This document shows positions 1-8,079 of a stretch of 42,355 bases of DNA, in pieces. A program made the translations under genes and the position numbers. Below the pieces are notes generated by a model. The model was not told where the DNA came from and made no database searches. It was given only the letters and a program-made list of their open reading frames with translations. Origin of the DNA: DAORHV01 sp964513925 (lineage in GTDB: Bacteria > Patescibacteriota > Gracilibacteria > Peribacterales > Peribacteraceae); NCBI GenBank assembly GCA_964513925.1, contig CAZENR010000012.1:1-42355 (forward strand), read 5' to 3'. Positions within the stretch are counted from its first letter, which is position 1, and each line of letters begins with the position of its first letter.

Positions 1-486
1 GTCGGTGGAGGCACGGTATCGGATGTGGAGCGCGACAGTGCCACGAGTTTGCTTGGTGACATGGAGCAGGAGCATGCCGCGTTGGAGCTGGGGTTGCAGA
101 ACTGGGGCGGCATTGTGGGCTTGCGCGAGGCCATTGCTTGGTTGGGCAAATGGTCCAAGAATGGCCAAAGCCGCGATACGTACGAAATGGAGTTGGCAAG
201 CACATTGTTCAGCGGCCTGTGCGGCATTCCCAAGCTGCATGTCGTGAACACCCTACCGGCGCCCATCGTGAGCGTCTGGGCAGATGGCACGGATGCGCAT
301 CGCCTGGCGTTGTTTTTGGACGAGACGGGCATCATGTGCCGCAGCGGCCATTTCTGCTGCCACTACGAGTTGGCGCACCGTCGTTCGCTTCCGCCTCTGC
401 TGCGACTATCGCTCGGTTTGCACAACACCCCCGAACACATAGATCGTATTATCGCCAGCGTAGGTGCCATTCTTCGCGCCACTTAG
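1..486 (+). CDS. Class V aminotransferase / cysteine desulfurase (SufS-like), C-terminal part
   Basis: This is the 3' end of a PLP-dependent class V aminotransferase; the reading frame is open to the left edge, so the N-terminus lies outside the window. The first visible residues, VGGGTVSDVE, match the GGG-(M/T)-(I/V) segment of SufS/NifS-type desulfurases. The stretch TGIMCRSGHFCC matches the loop that carries the catalytic Cys in SufS (R-x-G-H-x-C). It ends with a typical small-domain tail, R-LSLGLHNTPEHIDRI. By family the full enzyme would take sulfur from cysteine as a persulfide for Fe-S assembly. The lysine that binds PLP is not in view, so desulfurase and another class V aminotransferase cannot be fully separated. 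The next gene starts 1 nt after the stop, or overlaps it if an earlier ATG is used. Confidence 0.8.
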   Translation, partial: VGGGTVSDVERDSATSLLGDMEQEHAALELGLQNWGGIVGLREAIAWLGKWSKNGQSRDTYEMELASTLFSGLCGIPKLHVVNTLPAPIVSVWADGTDAHRLALFLDETGIMCRSGHFCCHYELAHRRSLPPLLRLSLGLHNTPEHIDRIIASVGAILRAT

Positions 487-487
487 C

Positions 488-1558
488 ATGTTTTGCATTG
501 CCGCCTTTATCGTCTTTGCCGTTCTGGCGCTTTTCTCCGCGCGGTACCGACCGCTCGCAGGAAAGGCTTGGTACTGCGTATGGCGCAGGGTCACGTTTCG
601 CCCGTGCGATATTGCGTTTGGCGACGAGCTGAAAGCACGCATCTTGGCCAAGGTTCTTGTTCGGTGGCCGCGCCTGGTGCGCCCTATCGACCGTTCTTTG
701 GATTGGTTTGCGTTCGCATTCGTTGCACTGAGTATTTGGAGCCTGGTTGCGGTGTCCCTCTCTGGATTGAACTTGTGGGTCTATGACACGTGCAACCCAA
801 ATAGCGGAGAATCTTGCTCGCTTTCCGGCGAGGCATGCGGCGTGCAGCAGGCATCGCTTTCGTTGGGAGATGCGCTCTCTCAGGGAAAAATGGCAGAGTG
901 GGCAAGTGCACCGCTCGTGCAGCTTGCCGAGACTGTTTCGCGTGTTCCCGATAGGCTCAAGCACTGGGAGCCGCGCGAGTACCTAGGGCCTACCGCCACC
1001 TACGCCAACCCCGAAGATTCCGCCAAGCCTTATGCATTGGAAATCATCGACCCAAGCTGTCAGTACTGCCGTAAGCTGACGTACAACTTAGAGCAGGCCG
1101 GAGTGCTCTCTTCACACAACGTTACGTATCTGCTGTATCCCATTCCGCTTCCCAACGGAGAAACCAAATTCCCACACTCCATGCTTATGGCTTCGTACAT
1201 CGAAGCCGCAAAACAAGTGCCGCTTTCAGTCGAAAAACGTGCCGGAGACTGGGCTTTGCTGCATGCCATCTTCGCGCAGGCCCAAAGCGGGGCCACCGTG
1301 TCTTTGCAGGAAAAGTTCGTTCTTGGATTCACCGCCCAGCAGGCGGAGCAGCAGCTGCAGGCTTTGTTGAAGGATATCGGGTACACGCCGCAACAGGTGC
1401 TCCGTGTGAGCGAGCTTGCACGTTCCGCCGAGATTGCTCATGTGCTGGCCGAGCAACGTATGATCGTGGAAGAGCGCGTGCGCACCATTAAAATTCCCAC
1501 GCTGCTCATCGACGGACGTCGCTACGACCGCGTAGTGGATGCATCCGCATTACGCTGA
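488..1558 (+). CDS. Membrane-anchored DsbA-like thiol-disulfide oxidoreductase
   Basis: The 356-residue protein has two N-terminal hydrophobic segments (about residues 2-15 and 75-100), then an extracytoplasmic region with a thioredoxin/DsbA fold. The active site is CQYC (C191, C194) after a beta strand (ALEIIDPS). The cis-proline strand appears near the C-terminus as TIKIPTLLIDG (P337). By family it would make or shuffle disulfides in exported proteins; several Cys-bearing exported proteins are encoded in this window. The ATG at 488 follows the upstream TAG by 1 nt (TAGCATG); an in-frame ATG at 464 would overlap the upstream gene by 23 nt and add eight hydrophobic residues. The last 9 nt overlap the convergent deaminase-like gene. 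The direction of the redox reaction cannot be told from sequence. Confidence 0.72.
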   Translation: MFCIAAFIVFAVLALFSARYRPLAGKAWYCVWRRVTFRPCDIAFGDELKARILAKVLVRWPRLVRPIDRSLDWFAFAFVALSIWSLVAVSLSGLNLWVYDTCNPNSGESCSLSGEACGVQQASLSLGDALSQGKMAEWASAPLVQLAETVSRVPDRLKHWEPREYLGPTATYANPEDSAKPYALEIIDPSCQYCRKLTYNLEQAGVLSSHNVTYLLYPIPLPNGETKFPHSMLMASYIEAAKQVPLSVEKRAGDWALLHAIFAQAQSGATVSLQEKFVLGFTAQQAEQQLQALLKDIGYTPQQVLRVSELARSAEIAHVLAEQRMIVEERVRTIKIPTLLIDGRRYDRVVDASALR

Positions 1559-2320
1559 TTGCGGGCTGGATTCTACCAGTGTGCTGCCGTGCTCCCTGCG
1601 GTGCACCTCTCCGCGTGTGGCATGGAAGACATCCCAGCACAACAAATGAATGCGCGCCCGCAGCGGTTCGTCGGCAATATTGGGCGCACGATAAATCAGG
1701 TTCAACTTTTCGATGACTTGCTGACGGGCGATGCCTACAGCCCACTCCAGGTTCATGCCTTTGCCGAATGCCGCTCCAACACGCGGATCTATGGTGCCGA
1801 TGAGCACCGTTTCAATGTGCGCATCGATCAGCGGTCCCATGCAGCCGGGGCATGGGCACAGGTTGACGAATGCAGTCAGGCCGTTTGGACCATGTTGCTG
1901 TAAGTACTGCGTGGCGTCTTGTACCATGCATGTTTCCGCATGACCGGTGTATTCCCGCGGGTCATGACGTACGCGATGGTTCTGGCCAACGGTGATGACA
2001 TTCCATGCGCCTGCTTCGGGTTTTGCCAACAGCGATGCCACTCCGTACGCCTTGCGCTGCACGGATTGCATGGCTTCTTGCAGCGTGGCAATAGCCAGCG
2101 CGGCCTCACTGTCATCTTGCGGGGACTCCGAAAGCTCCGTTATTTGCGCGGCTATAGAATCCACGCTTGGCGGAGCATCATGCGGGTTCACATCGAACTG
2201 ATGGCAGTTGGCAGCCTTGTCGCGCACCAAGTCCATTGCCTGTGCGGCGGTCACTTTTTTGCGTCGTGGCCGGTAGATGAATGGCTGGCGCTCCGGAGGC
2301 ATAAAAAAGGAGGTCAGCAT
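1550..2320 (-). CDS. Cytidine/deoxycytidylate deaminase-fold zinc protein
   Basis: The C-terminal half of this 256-residue protein carries a complete zinc-deaminase signature: H127-A-E129 (GHAETCMVQDA) and P-C157-P-G-C160 (CPCPGCMGPL), followed by the expected beta strand ETVLIGTIDP. In this superfamily His and the two Cys bind zinc and Glu acts as proton shuttle. The N-terminal half (about 120 residues, QITELSESPQDD...) has no recognisable domain and may be helical. I chose the ATG at 2320; an ATG at 2302 is also in frame. The frame stays open to 2698, but that part is antisense to the AlkB gene and reads like a shadow. The substrate (free nucleoside, nucleotide or RNA base) cannot be assigned. 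Confidence 0.62.
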   Translation of the reverse strand: MLTSFFMPPERQPFIYRPRRKKVTAAQAMDLVRDKAANCHQFDVNPHDAPPSVDSIAAQITELSESPQDDSEAALAIATLQEAMQSVQRKAYGVASLLAKPEAGAWNVITVGQNHRVRHDPREYTGHAETCMVQDATQYLQQHGPNGLTAFVNLCPCPGCMGPLIDAHIETVLIGTIDPRVGAAFGKGMNLEWAVGIARQQVIEKLNLIYRAPNIADEPLRARIHLLCWDVFHATRGEVHRREHGSTLVESSPQSA

Positions 2321-2399
2321 ACATTCACGTTTTGCAGAAGCAAAACAGAAGTGGCTTTCTTGCAAGAATGACATAGGACTGGTTGAATGACCCCTCCTC

Positions 2400-2984
2400 G
2401 TGCATTTTGTATTACCACCTTCGGCCGTCATTCCCGAATCCATTGAAGGTGAGTCGTTGCCAGGGCTCTCGCATATCCCCAACTTTCTTTCCCGGGATGA
2501 GCAAGAAAACCTGCATGCCGCCTTGCGCCAGCGAAAGCGTAGGAAGATGCAAGTTGATGACTTTGGAAAGTTTGAAGTGATTTGTACTCGAGAGCCACCA
2601 GAGCTCTCTCTCGTGCGGAAGCGCATTATGGCTCTTGGCATCCTTGAGGGTCCTGAGAGTCCGGTACAAGTGAATTGGTACGAACAGGGAAAAGGCATCT
2701 CCGATCATGTCGATAATCCTCGCATCCGCCATGGTGCGATTTTGACGCTAGGTGCTTCCTGCGTAGTGCACTTTCGTCGTTCCGTACAGGAGGGGATATG
2801 CACCCGATTGCTGGTCATGCCGGGAGATGTGTACACGCTCGTGGGCGAAGCGAGAGAAGCGGTACACGGCATAGTGACAGCACCGATGGATGACTTCCGC
2901 GGCAAGTTATACCCGCGTATCGGTACGCGCACAGCAGTGATTTTCGGCACATTGAGACAGACCGAATCTGCCGATGCTTCGTAG
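2400..2984 (+). CDS. AlkB-like 2-oxoglutarate/Fe(II) dioxygenase
   Basis: This 194-residue protein has the AlkB layout. VNWYEQGKGISDHVDNP contains the proximal iron ligands H103-x-D105, followed by a glycine-linked strand (ILTLGASCVVHF) and a GDVYTLVGEAREAVHGI segment with the distal ligand H156. The closing motif RTAVIFGTLR holds the arginines (R177, R186) expected to bind 2-oxoglutarate and substrate. Family members remove alkyl groups from nucleic acid bases by oxidation. The GTG at 2400 is the only plausible start near the domain because a TGA lies 12 nt upstream. The last 11 nt overlap the longest frame of the next gene, an RNA methyltransferase. Coupling of a demethylase to an rRNA methyltransferase hints at an RNA substrate, but that is inference. 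Confidence 0.8.
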   Translation: MHFVLPPSAVIPESIEGESLPGLSHIPNFLSRDEQENLHAALRQRKRRKMQVDDFGKFEVICTREPPELSLVRKRIMALGILEGPESPVQVNWYEQGKGISDHVDNPRIRHGAILTLGASCVVHFRRSVQEGICTRLLVMPGDVYTLVGEAREAVHGIVTAPMDDFRGKLYPRIGTRTAVIFGTLRQTESADAS

Positions 2985-3012
2985 TCCATTGCGTGATACC
3001 CTCTTACTGCAC

Positions 3013-4194
3013 ATGCAGTTTTATCCATCCCTTACCGTGAAGCCGACGGGTGAAATTCACCTGCGGAACAGGCATCATGCCATCTTCCAGTCGGCCATCA
3101 CTTCTCCGCCAGCCGCGGAGGACGGCTCCATAGTTGAAGTCAAAACCACCAAGGGGGAATTCTTGTGTTACGCCACATACAACAGCGAAGCGTACATTTG
3201 CGGGCGCGCCATTGCATTCGACCGGGGCGACCCCATGGAGACCTTGCGCCGCAATATCTCCCGTGCAGTTGCCATGCGCAGGGCTCTTGCGGGATCCGAA
3301 GAGACGAACTGTTGGCGCCTTGTAAATGCCGAAGGCGACGGCGTACCCGGCCTTATTGTGGATCAATACGGTGACATCATCGTCATACAGCTGACTACCA
3401 TGGGCATGGATCGTCTGCGCACGTGGATCGCCGATTTACTGTTTGGCTTATGCAAGCCCAAAGCCGTCTTCGAAAAATCCACCGGCGGCTCGCGAAAGAA
3501 GGAGGGATTGGAACCCAAGGAAGGCTGGGTAAAAGGCGAAGGCAATGCAAAATTCGAAGTGAAGGAGCGGGGACTCAAATACATCATCGACTTGGCAGGC
3601 AGTCAGAAGACGGGATTCTTCTTGGATCAGCGCGAAATGCGCACGCTCGTACGCACGTACGCCAAAGGCCGCACGGTACTGGATTGCTGCAGCTACGTTG
3701 GCGGCTTTTCCGTCAACGCTCTTGCAGGCGGCGCCGTTGCAGCCGATGCGGTGGATTACGACCAAGTGGCAATTGCGCGCGCCAAGGAACACGTACGGTT
3801 GAACGGACTGCAGGTCGATGCCTTTGGTGCCTACGCCGAAGACACCTTCAACTTCTTACGAAAGAAGCCGCTGCCCCGCAAGTACGACTTCATCGTGCTA
3901 GATCCCCCCGCGTTTGCCAAGCGCAGCACCGACCTGGAGCCTGCCAAGAAGGCGTATACCGATATGAACCGCATGGCGCTGGAGGTGTTGCCCGCAAACA
4001 GTTTGCTGCTTACTTGCTCGTGTTCGTACCAAATGGACGCGCAGCTGTTCCAGACGGCAATTTTCCATGCCGCACGTCAGGCCAAGCGGTTCGTACGCAT
4101 TCTCCAGCGGCACCGCCACGCGGTAGACCACCCCATCAACCTGTATCACCCGGAAGTGGACTACCTCAAGAGCCTGCTTTTGTGGGTGGAGTAA
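3013..4194 (+). CDS. rlmI: RlmI-like 23S rRNA (cytosine-5)-methyltransferase
   Basis: This is a class I SAM-dependent RNA methyltransferase (393 residues), similar in length to E. coli RlmI (about 396). The first ~75 residues form a PUA-like RNA-binding domain. They are followed by an RlmI-type linker (NAEGDGVPGLIVDQYGD) and the catalytic domain. Visible motifs are KTGFFLDQR, the SAM loop DCCSYVGGFSV, an acidic strand ending AVDYDQ, the DPPAFAK motif and CSCS, which carries the family cysteines. The predicted product is 5-methylcytosine in large-subunit rRNA. The ATG at 3013 begins at the conserved PUA start; an in-frame ATG at 2974 would add 13 residues and overlap the AlkB-like gene by 11 nt. 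The 23S position cannot be proven from this sequence. Confidence 0.85.
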   Translation: MQFYPSLTVKPTGEIHLRNRHHAIFQSAITSPPAAEDGSIVEVKTTKGEFLCYATYNSEAYICGRAIAFDRGDPMETLRRNISRAVAMRRALAGSEETNCWRLVNAEGDGVPGLIVDQYGDIIVIQLTTMGMDRLRTWIADLLFGLCKPKAVFEKSTGGSRKKEGLEPKEGWVKGEGNAKFEVKERGLKYIIDLAGSQKTGFFLDQREMRTLVRTYAKGRTVLDCCSYVGGFSVNALAGGAVAADAVDYDQVAIARAKEHVRLNGLQVDAFGAYAEDTFNFLRKKPLPRKYDFIVLDPPAFAKRSTDLEPAKKAYTDMNRMALEVLPANSLLLTCSCSYQMDAQLFQTAIFHAARQAKRFVRILQRHRHAVDHPINLYHPEVDYLKSLLLWVE

Positions 4195-4244
4195 TTGCGG
4201 CACGATCATTGGTCAAAGTTTTCTTCGACGAGTACCATTCCTGC

Positions 4245-5081
4245 GTGCGTCGCCTTCTTATCAACGCCGACGATCTGGGCATTACTTCCCAGCGCAGCCA
4301 TGGCATTTTTGTGGCGCATGAACAGGGGTTTGTGCGCAGTGCATCGTTATTGCCAAATTTCTCCGAAAGCCAAAAGGCCGCGCGTCATGCGCGTGAGCGC
4401 GAGCTGCCAACGGGCTTGCAAATCAATTTGTGCGAAGGGGCGCCCATCAGCCGCGAGAGCGATATAGAAACTCTGCTGACCACCGACGGCTTTTTCTTGG
4501 ATTTGAAAACTCTTCACCGCATGCTGGGCGAAGGCGACATTGCCAAAGAGCACATAGAGCGCGAGCTGCGCAGCCAGTTCGAGTGGTTTTTGGACCACCA
4601 CGGGCAACCCACGCATGTGTGCGGCCACCACCACATTCATGTGCACCCGGTCGTTGCGCCGGTGCTGGCAGCACTGTTCGATCGTTACGGCATTTCCTTT
4701 GTCCGCATTCCCAGCGAGCCGGTACCGCCGTTCGGCTTTGAAATAGGTGAGGCGCAATCCCGAGAGATTGCAGCAATTTCCAAGCAGGCCGAAGCCGCTC
4801 GCTCGCTGTTTGCCGCACATGGCGTGCAAAGCACGGGGCACTTCCGCGGGCTGGCGCTGCAAGGCAACGCCTCCAACCGTAACTTGCGCCATATTTTGAG
4901 CCGCTTGCCTGAGGGTGTTACCGAACTCATGGTGCATCCGGGCAGCCAAAATCCCCACGGCACACCATTTGAAATAGATCCTCAGCGCGTCACCGAGTTC
5001 AACATGGTTATGAACCCGGAGCTGTCCGCGGAACTTGCCGAACGAAAGATTGAGCTATGTTCGTTTGCAGACCTGTACTAG
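4245..5081 (+). CDS. YdjC/ChbG-family carbohydrate deacetylase
   Basis: This 278-residue protein starts with the YdjC signature RRLLINADDLGIT, where D9/D10 belong to the metal site. It later carries a dense histidine motif, CGHHHIHVHP (H128-H134), which supplies the remaining metal ligands. A C-terminal ELMVHPGSQNP segment is also typical. Family members remove acetyl groups from N-acetylated di- or oligosaccharides such as chitobiose. The GTG at 4245 lies directly before the first conserved strand, and no better start is seen. The gene follows the rRNA methyltransferase by 50 nt. Its end overlaps the convergent phosphatase gene by 4 nt. The frame is open upstream to 3423, but that part is a shadow of the methyltransferase gene. 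Confidence 0.82.
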   Translation: MRRLLINADDLGITSQRSHGIFVAHEQGFVRSASLLPNFSESQKAARHARERELPTGLQINLCEGAPISRESDIETLLTTDGFFLDLKTLHRMLGEGDIAKEHIERELRSQFEWFLDHHGQPTHVCGHHHIHVHPVVAPVLAALFDRYGISFVRIPSEPVPPFGFEIGEAQSREIAAISKQAEAARSLFAAHGVQSTGHFRGLALQGNASNRNLRHILSRLPEGVTELMVHPGSQNPHGTPFEIDPQRVTEFNMVMNPELSAELAERKIELCSFADLY

Positions 5082-5935
5082 CGCCGCAGGCACAACACCG
5101 TGGCGTCGTCTTTTCCCGATGCAAACGTTCGGTAAATATCGTTTGCTAACGCATCCGGATGCGTGTGGCCGTGACGCTTCCAAAATGCGTCAGCGGTACG
5201 AATAGCGGGGTCTATCCCATCTGTGCAGAGCACGATCGTTTGGTGCGCATGGAGCTGGAGCGTTGCCGGAACCACCGGTTTTTTGATGAGTGGAAAGCCA
5301 ATCCAGGTCGTATGTGCATTGCCAGTGCACAGTTCGCGGGCCGACCCTTCCGGCTCCACGACCAATGCGGTTGCCGCACCGGCAACTACGGCCTCGACCA
5401 TGCCGCTTTTTTCCATTCTGACGAATGCGCATTCCGCGTACGGGATATGTGCTGCGTCCTGGTCTTCCAGTACTTCGCGCCACGCCGCAAACGCAAGGTT
5501 GGCTTGCTTGCAGATGCCGCCCAAGTCTCCGTGGTCGCGGGCGATCTTGGTTATCATCGCAAACAAATCATGCAGGGGCGGCTGCTCTCTTGCTCCGTGG
5601 CCGTTGATGTCCGCCAGTACGATTGTTTTTGCTTCTTCTGCGCCAGGGAGCACCAGTATACCGTCACCTCCGCAGCAATTGCGCTCACACGGTACCGAGC
5701 GAATTCCCGCGTGTAACGGCTGCAGCTGGCGCAGCGTGCGTGAGCGCAGGATGTGTTGTAACTGGTGATTCCCAAGCCCGCCGCTGTTTTCCGGATGGCC
5801 GAGCATTTCCAAGAGTGACTTTCGAATCACATCACATTGCTGGTCGCACGTTGGGCGGCAAGGCGCAGGATCACGTTCGTCGCACAGCGCCAGCGGTATT
5901 TGCCGCGTGCCGTTGAATCTATGCGCGTTGTCCAT
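5078..5935 (-). CDS. SpoIIE/PP2C-type serine/threonine phosphatase
   Basis: This 285-residue protein shows PP2C/SpoIIE metal-site motifs in order: CCGGDGILVL, then TIVLADINGHG, then QTIVLCTDGID, and a C-terminal GKDDATVLCL. The aspartates in GGDG, ADINGHG, TDG and KDD are the expected Mn/Mg ligands. Family members dephosphorylate Ser/Thr in partner-switching systems (anti-sigma and anti-anti-sigma factors), but none is encoded nearby. The first ~80 residues are unlike known domains and include PCRPTCDQQC. The ATG at 5935 is the only start after an in-frame stop at 5939-5941. A second frame starting at 6021 overlaps the 5' end and may be the true N-terminus if an indel exists (see findings). 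Confidence 0.75.
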   Translation of the reverse strand: MDNAHRFNGTRQIPLALCDERDPAPCRPTCDQQCDVIRKSLLEMLGHPENSGGLGNHQLQHILRSRTLRQLQPLHAGIRSVPCERNCCGGDGILVLPGAEEAKTIVLADINGHGAREQPPLHDLFAMITKIARDHGDLGGICKQANLAFAAWREVLEDQDAAHIPYAECAFVRMEKSGMVEAVVAGAATALVVEPEGSARELCTGNAHTTWIGFPLIKKPVVPATLQLHAHQTIVLCTDGIDPAIRTADAFWKRHGHTHPDALANDIYRTFASGKDDATVLCLRR

Positions 5936-6021
5936 ACCTCATTTTCCTCCATGGCGAATACGGCAGCAACATTTTCGTTGTATCGGAGTCTCTTTACCGT
6001 ATTCTCTTCAAGAAATTTCAC

Positions 6022-6816
6022 TTAGAACTGCGCCAGAATAAACCTGTCGATCGGGCGGAATCCTATCGCCTCATACACTGCGTGCGCTGCAGCATTGTCG
6101 TTCTTACAAAACAGCTGCACGCGCTTTCCTTTGGAAAGCCAGTATTTGCATGCCGCGCTGATCACTTGCTTGGCATAGCCTTTGCCGCGGTGCTGCGGAT
6201 GCGTCATGACGCCGCCGATTTGTGCATACTGGTCGGACCATCCTTGCACGTTGGCGCGCGCTACCAGCACCCCATTCACATGCAGCAGGTATTCCGTTTT
6301 GGGGAAAATTTGCTGGCGGTCTCTCTCGGTGATGTCGCGTTGCTCACCGCTTACGCATTGTTCGAGACGGATGATGTCGTCGATGTCCCCGGGAGTTCCC
6401 GTGGTGACCATGCCATGTGGGACGCCCTTGAAGCGATGCTTCGTGAGCAGGAAAACCGTTTCCTCGCGCACCATTGTAGGCACCATGCCGTAGCGTCTTA
6501 GCCGTGCGATTGCCGGCAGCGCATAACGCTCGAACATAGGCATCCACTCAATACGGCACCGCGCTTTCACGAAGTGATCCACCAAATCGTTTATCCCACG
6601 GTTATTTTCCGCATTCAGCACTAAGCTGCCGAATCGCCCGAAGTACGCTCCAAGTCCGATGAGTTGCTCGCCGCGGTACACGCCGGCAAATGCGTTTTGG
6701 GCAAACGGGTCCTTCTCTCGGTTGAAAGTGCCGAGCACAAAGAGATTCTCCTGCTCGCGTTTTCCGGCATAACGCAGGATGACAGAACGCTGGTGGGGGA
6801 GCAGGGAACGCGTCAT
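6022..6816 (-). CDS. GNAT-family N-acetyltransferase
   Basis: The last ~110 residues of this 264-residue protein form a GNAT fold. GGVMTHPQHRGKGYAKQVI contains the acetyl-CoA pyrophosphate loop (HPQHRGKGYA, Q/R-x-x-G-x-G/A type), and the C-terminal strand-helix AAHAVYEAIGFRP is also typical. The N-terminal half (FVLGTFNREKDPFAQNAF...) looks like a second, degenerate GNAT-like half, as in FR47-type two-domain acetyltransferases. The acceptor substrate is unknown. The ATG at 6816 overlaps the TAA of the upstream membrane protein by 1 nt (TAATG), so the two are probably translationally coupled. A GTG-started frame begins immediately after the stop. Confidence 0.82.
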   Translation of the reverse strand: MTRSLLPHQRSVILRYAGKREQENLFVLGTFNREKDPFAQNAFAGVYRGEQLIGLGAYFGRFGSLVLNAENNRGINDLVDHFVKARCRIEWMPMFERYALPAIARLRRYGMVPTMVREETVFLLTKHRFKGVPHGMVTTGTPGDIDDIIRLEQCVSGEQRDITERDRQQIFPKTEYLLHVNGVLVARANVQGWSDQYAQIGGVMTHPQHRGKGYAKQVISAACKYWLSKGKRVQLFCKNDNAAAHAVYEAIGFRPIDRFILAQF

Positions 6817-7382
6817 TACTCCGCCTCGCTGACACCCAGCGTGATGGTGGTGCGGCCTTCGGCGCCGCCAACCATGAGGGACAGGATGCGAGTGTCCTTG
6901 GTTGCGCTAACGACATATCCAACCGGCGTATGCGCATCTTCTGCAATTACCCAGCCTTGCTTGACCAATTCAGCTTCATAGAAGCTCTCGACGGCTTTGG
7001 AGTCATCTTGCGTCATCAGCACTACCGCTTTGCCCGGCTTGCCGTTGGTGGGGTTTACCGAAGCCGAATACTGCACATCCGCGCCGGCATACACTGGTGC
7101 GTCAGTCGGCCAATCGGCAGGCAGCTTCTGCCCGGTGGCGAAGGTGCCCTCGTGCGTGGTGAGCTTCATGTTGCCGCTGTCGTCAAAATCCACATCTGCC
7201 TTGTCGCCGGTCGACTTTTCGATCATGCGCTCCATCATGTTCTCACCCACCTTGCGGCTCGCCATTTGCATCACGTTATTGATGCCGTATCCAAGCAGCA
7301 GCACGATGCCGATGATTACAGCAATCAAAATCCAAGGGCGGCTGCACTTGGCGGGAGCGACTGGAGCTGGCTGCTGGTTCAT
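6816..7382 (-). CDS. Single-pass membrane protein of unknown function
   Basis: This 188-residue protein has a short proline/alanine-rich cytoplasmic leader, one membrane segment (about residues 16-37, WILIAVIIGIVLLLGYGINNV) and an exported C-terminal domain of about 145 residues. The exported part contains VMLMTQDDSKAVESFYEAELVKQGW-type sequence (strand, helix, strand), which looks like a small compact domain repeated once before it; I do not recognise a family. The ATG at 7382 is chosen because it directly precedes the membrane anchor. A CATACT -10 box lies at 7406-7411, giving a short leader. It heads a likely operon with the GNAT and phosphatase genes. It is divergent from the 7505 gene with a 122-nt shared regulatory region. 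Confidence 0.65.
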   Translation of the reverse strand: MNQQPAPVAPAKCSRPWILIAVIIGIVLLLGYGINNVMQMASRKVGENMMERMIEKSTGDKADVDFDDSGNMKLTTHEGTFATGQKLPADWPTDAPVYAGADVQYSASVNPTNGKPGKAVVLMTQDDSKAVESFYEAELVKQGWVIAEDAHTPVGYVVSATKDTRILSLMVGGAEGRTTITLGVSEAE

Positions 7383-7504
7383 GGGAAAAATTGGGGAATC
7401 ACCAGCAGTATGAGCCTTGCCGGCCTGCAAGGCAAAGGATTGCAGATGACACTTGCACCAGCCGCCGGACAGGCGGAGACTATCGATATTCTTCACCTCT
7501 TCTT

Positions 7505-8011
7505 ATGTTTTCCGATAACAACGTTCCCACCCCTCCACAGCAAGATCCGGCTGCCAAGGCCATGAAGCATGCCGCCGCTATCGAAGCATGGCTCATTCCC
7601 ATCTTTCAGAAGGCGCCGCACTTGCCGGCTTCTGCCAAGCAGACGATCGTAGACATCGCGCCCTGGCTTGCGCTCATCAGCGGTGTGCTGGGCATTGTCA
7701 GCGTGTTGTCTGCCAGCGCATTCGTTTCCATGTTGTTCTCGTTCGCGTTTGTTACGTCGGGCATTCTGCCGATACTGTTCACGGTCGGCATGCTCATCGC
7801 CCTGCTGGGGTCCGTGTTGGATCTATTGGCCTACAAGCCGCTTACGGAGAAGAAGAAGCTGGGCTGGAACTATGTCTTCTACGGCGTCTTGCTTACCGGA
7901 GTGTCCTTCGTGCTCAACGCCATCGCCGGCCAGGGCATGCTCGGCTCGCTCGTCGGTTTGGTGATCGGCCTCTGGATCCTCTTTGAGGTACGAGACCAAT
8001 ATACTGCGTAA
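7505..8011 (+). CDS. Small polytopic membrane protein
   Basis: This 168-residue protein has a ~50-residue hydrophilic N-terminus (PTPPQQDPAAKAMKHAAAI...), then three to four hydrophobic segments: about 53-75, 80-105, 120-137 and 140-158. No catalytic motif is visible. The pattern resembles small proteins annotated as 'chromate transport-like' or DUF membrane proteins, but I cannot assign a family. The ATG at 7505 is preceded by a pyrimidine-rich stretch and no Shine-Dalgarno sequence. The gene precedes the two-component system by 68 nt, but that gap holds a separate promoter and operator, so common transcription is not required. Confidence 0.65.
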   Translation: MFSDNNVPTPPQQDPAAKAMKHAAAIEAWLIPIFQKAPHLPASAKQTIVDIAPWLALISGVLGIVSVLSASAFVSMLFSFAFVTSGILPILFTVGMLIALLGSVLDLLAYKPLTEKKKLGWNYVFYGVLLTGVSFVLNAIAGQGMLGSLVGLVIGLWILFEVRDQYTA

Positions 8012-8035
8012 ATGCAGCTTGCAAGGCTTCATTCC

Positions 8036-8053
8036 CCTTAATTCGTCCTTAAT
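8036..8053. promoter_or_regulatory. Direct-repeat operator upstream of the response regulator gene
   Basis: Two copies of CCTTAAT (8036-8042 and 8047-8053) repeat with an 11-nt period, the arrangement bound by OmpR/PhoB-family dimers. The same pattern (TCTTAAT, 4 nt, CCTTAAC) occurs upstream of the Met-rich protein gene at 9934-9951. A TATGCT -10 box follows at 8069-8074, and the ATG of the regulator begins 5 nt later, so the operator covers the -35 region. This placement fits activation, probably autoregulation. The binding protein is inferred to be the adjacent response regulator. Confidence 0.5.
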
Positions 8054-8079
8054 CCGAGGTGGGTACCGTATGCTTGCCT

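Noticed and set aside
2321..2698. N-terminal extension of the deaminase-fold gene
   Set aside because: This part is antisense to the AlkB-like gene and has Arg/Ser/Cys-rich shadow composition.
3423..4244. Long open frame upstream of the YdjC-type gene
   Set aside because: It overlaps the well-supported rRNA methyltransferase in another frame, is Arg/His-rich and has no domain; the deacetylase starts at 4245.
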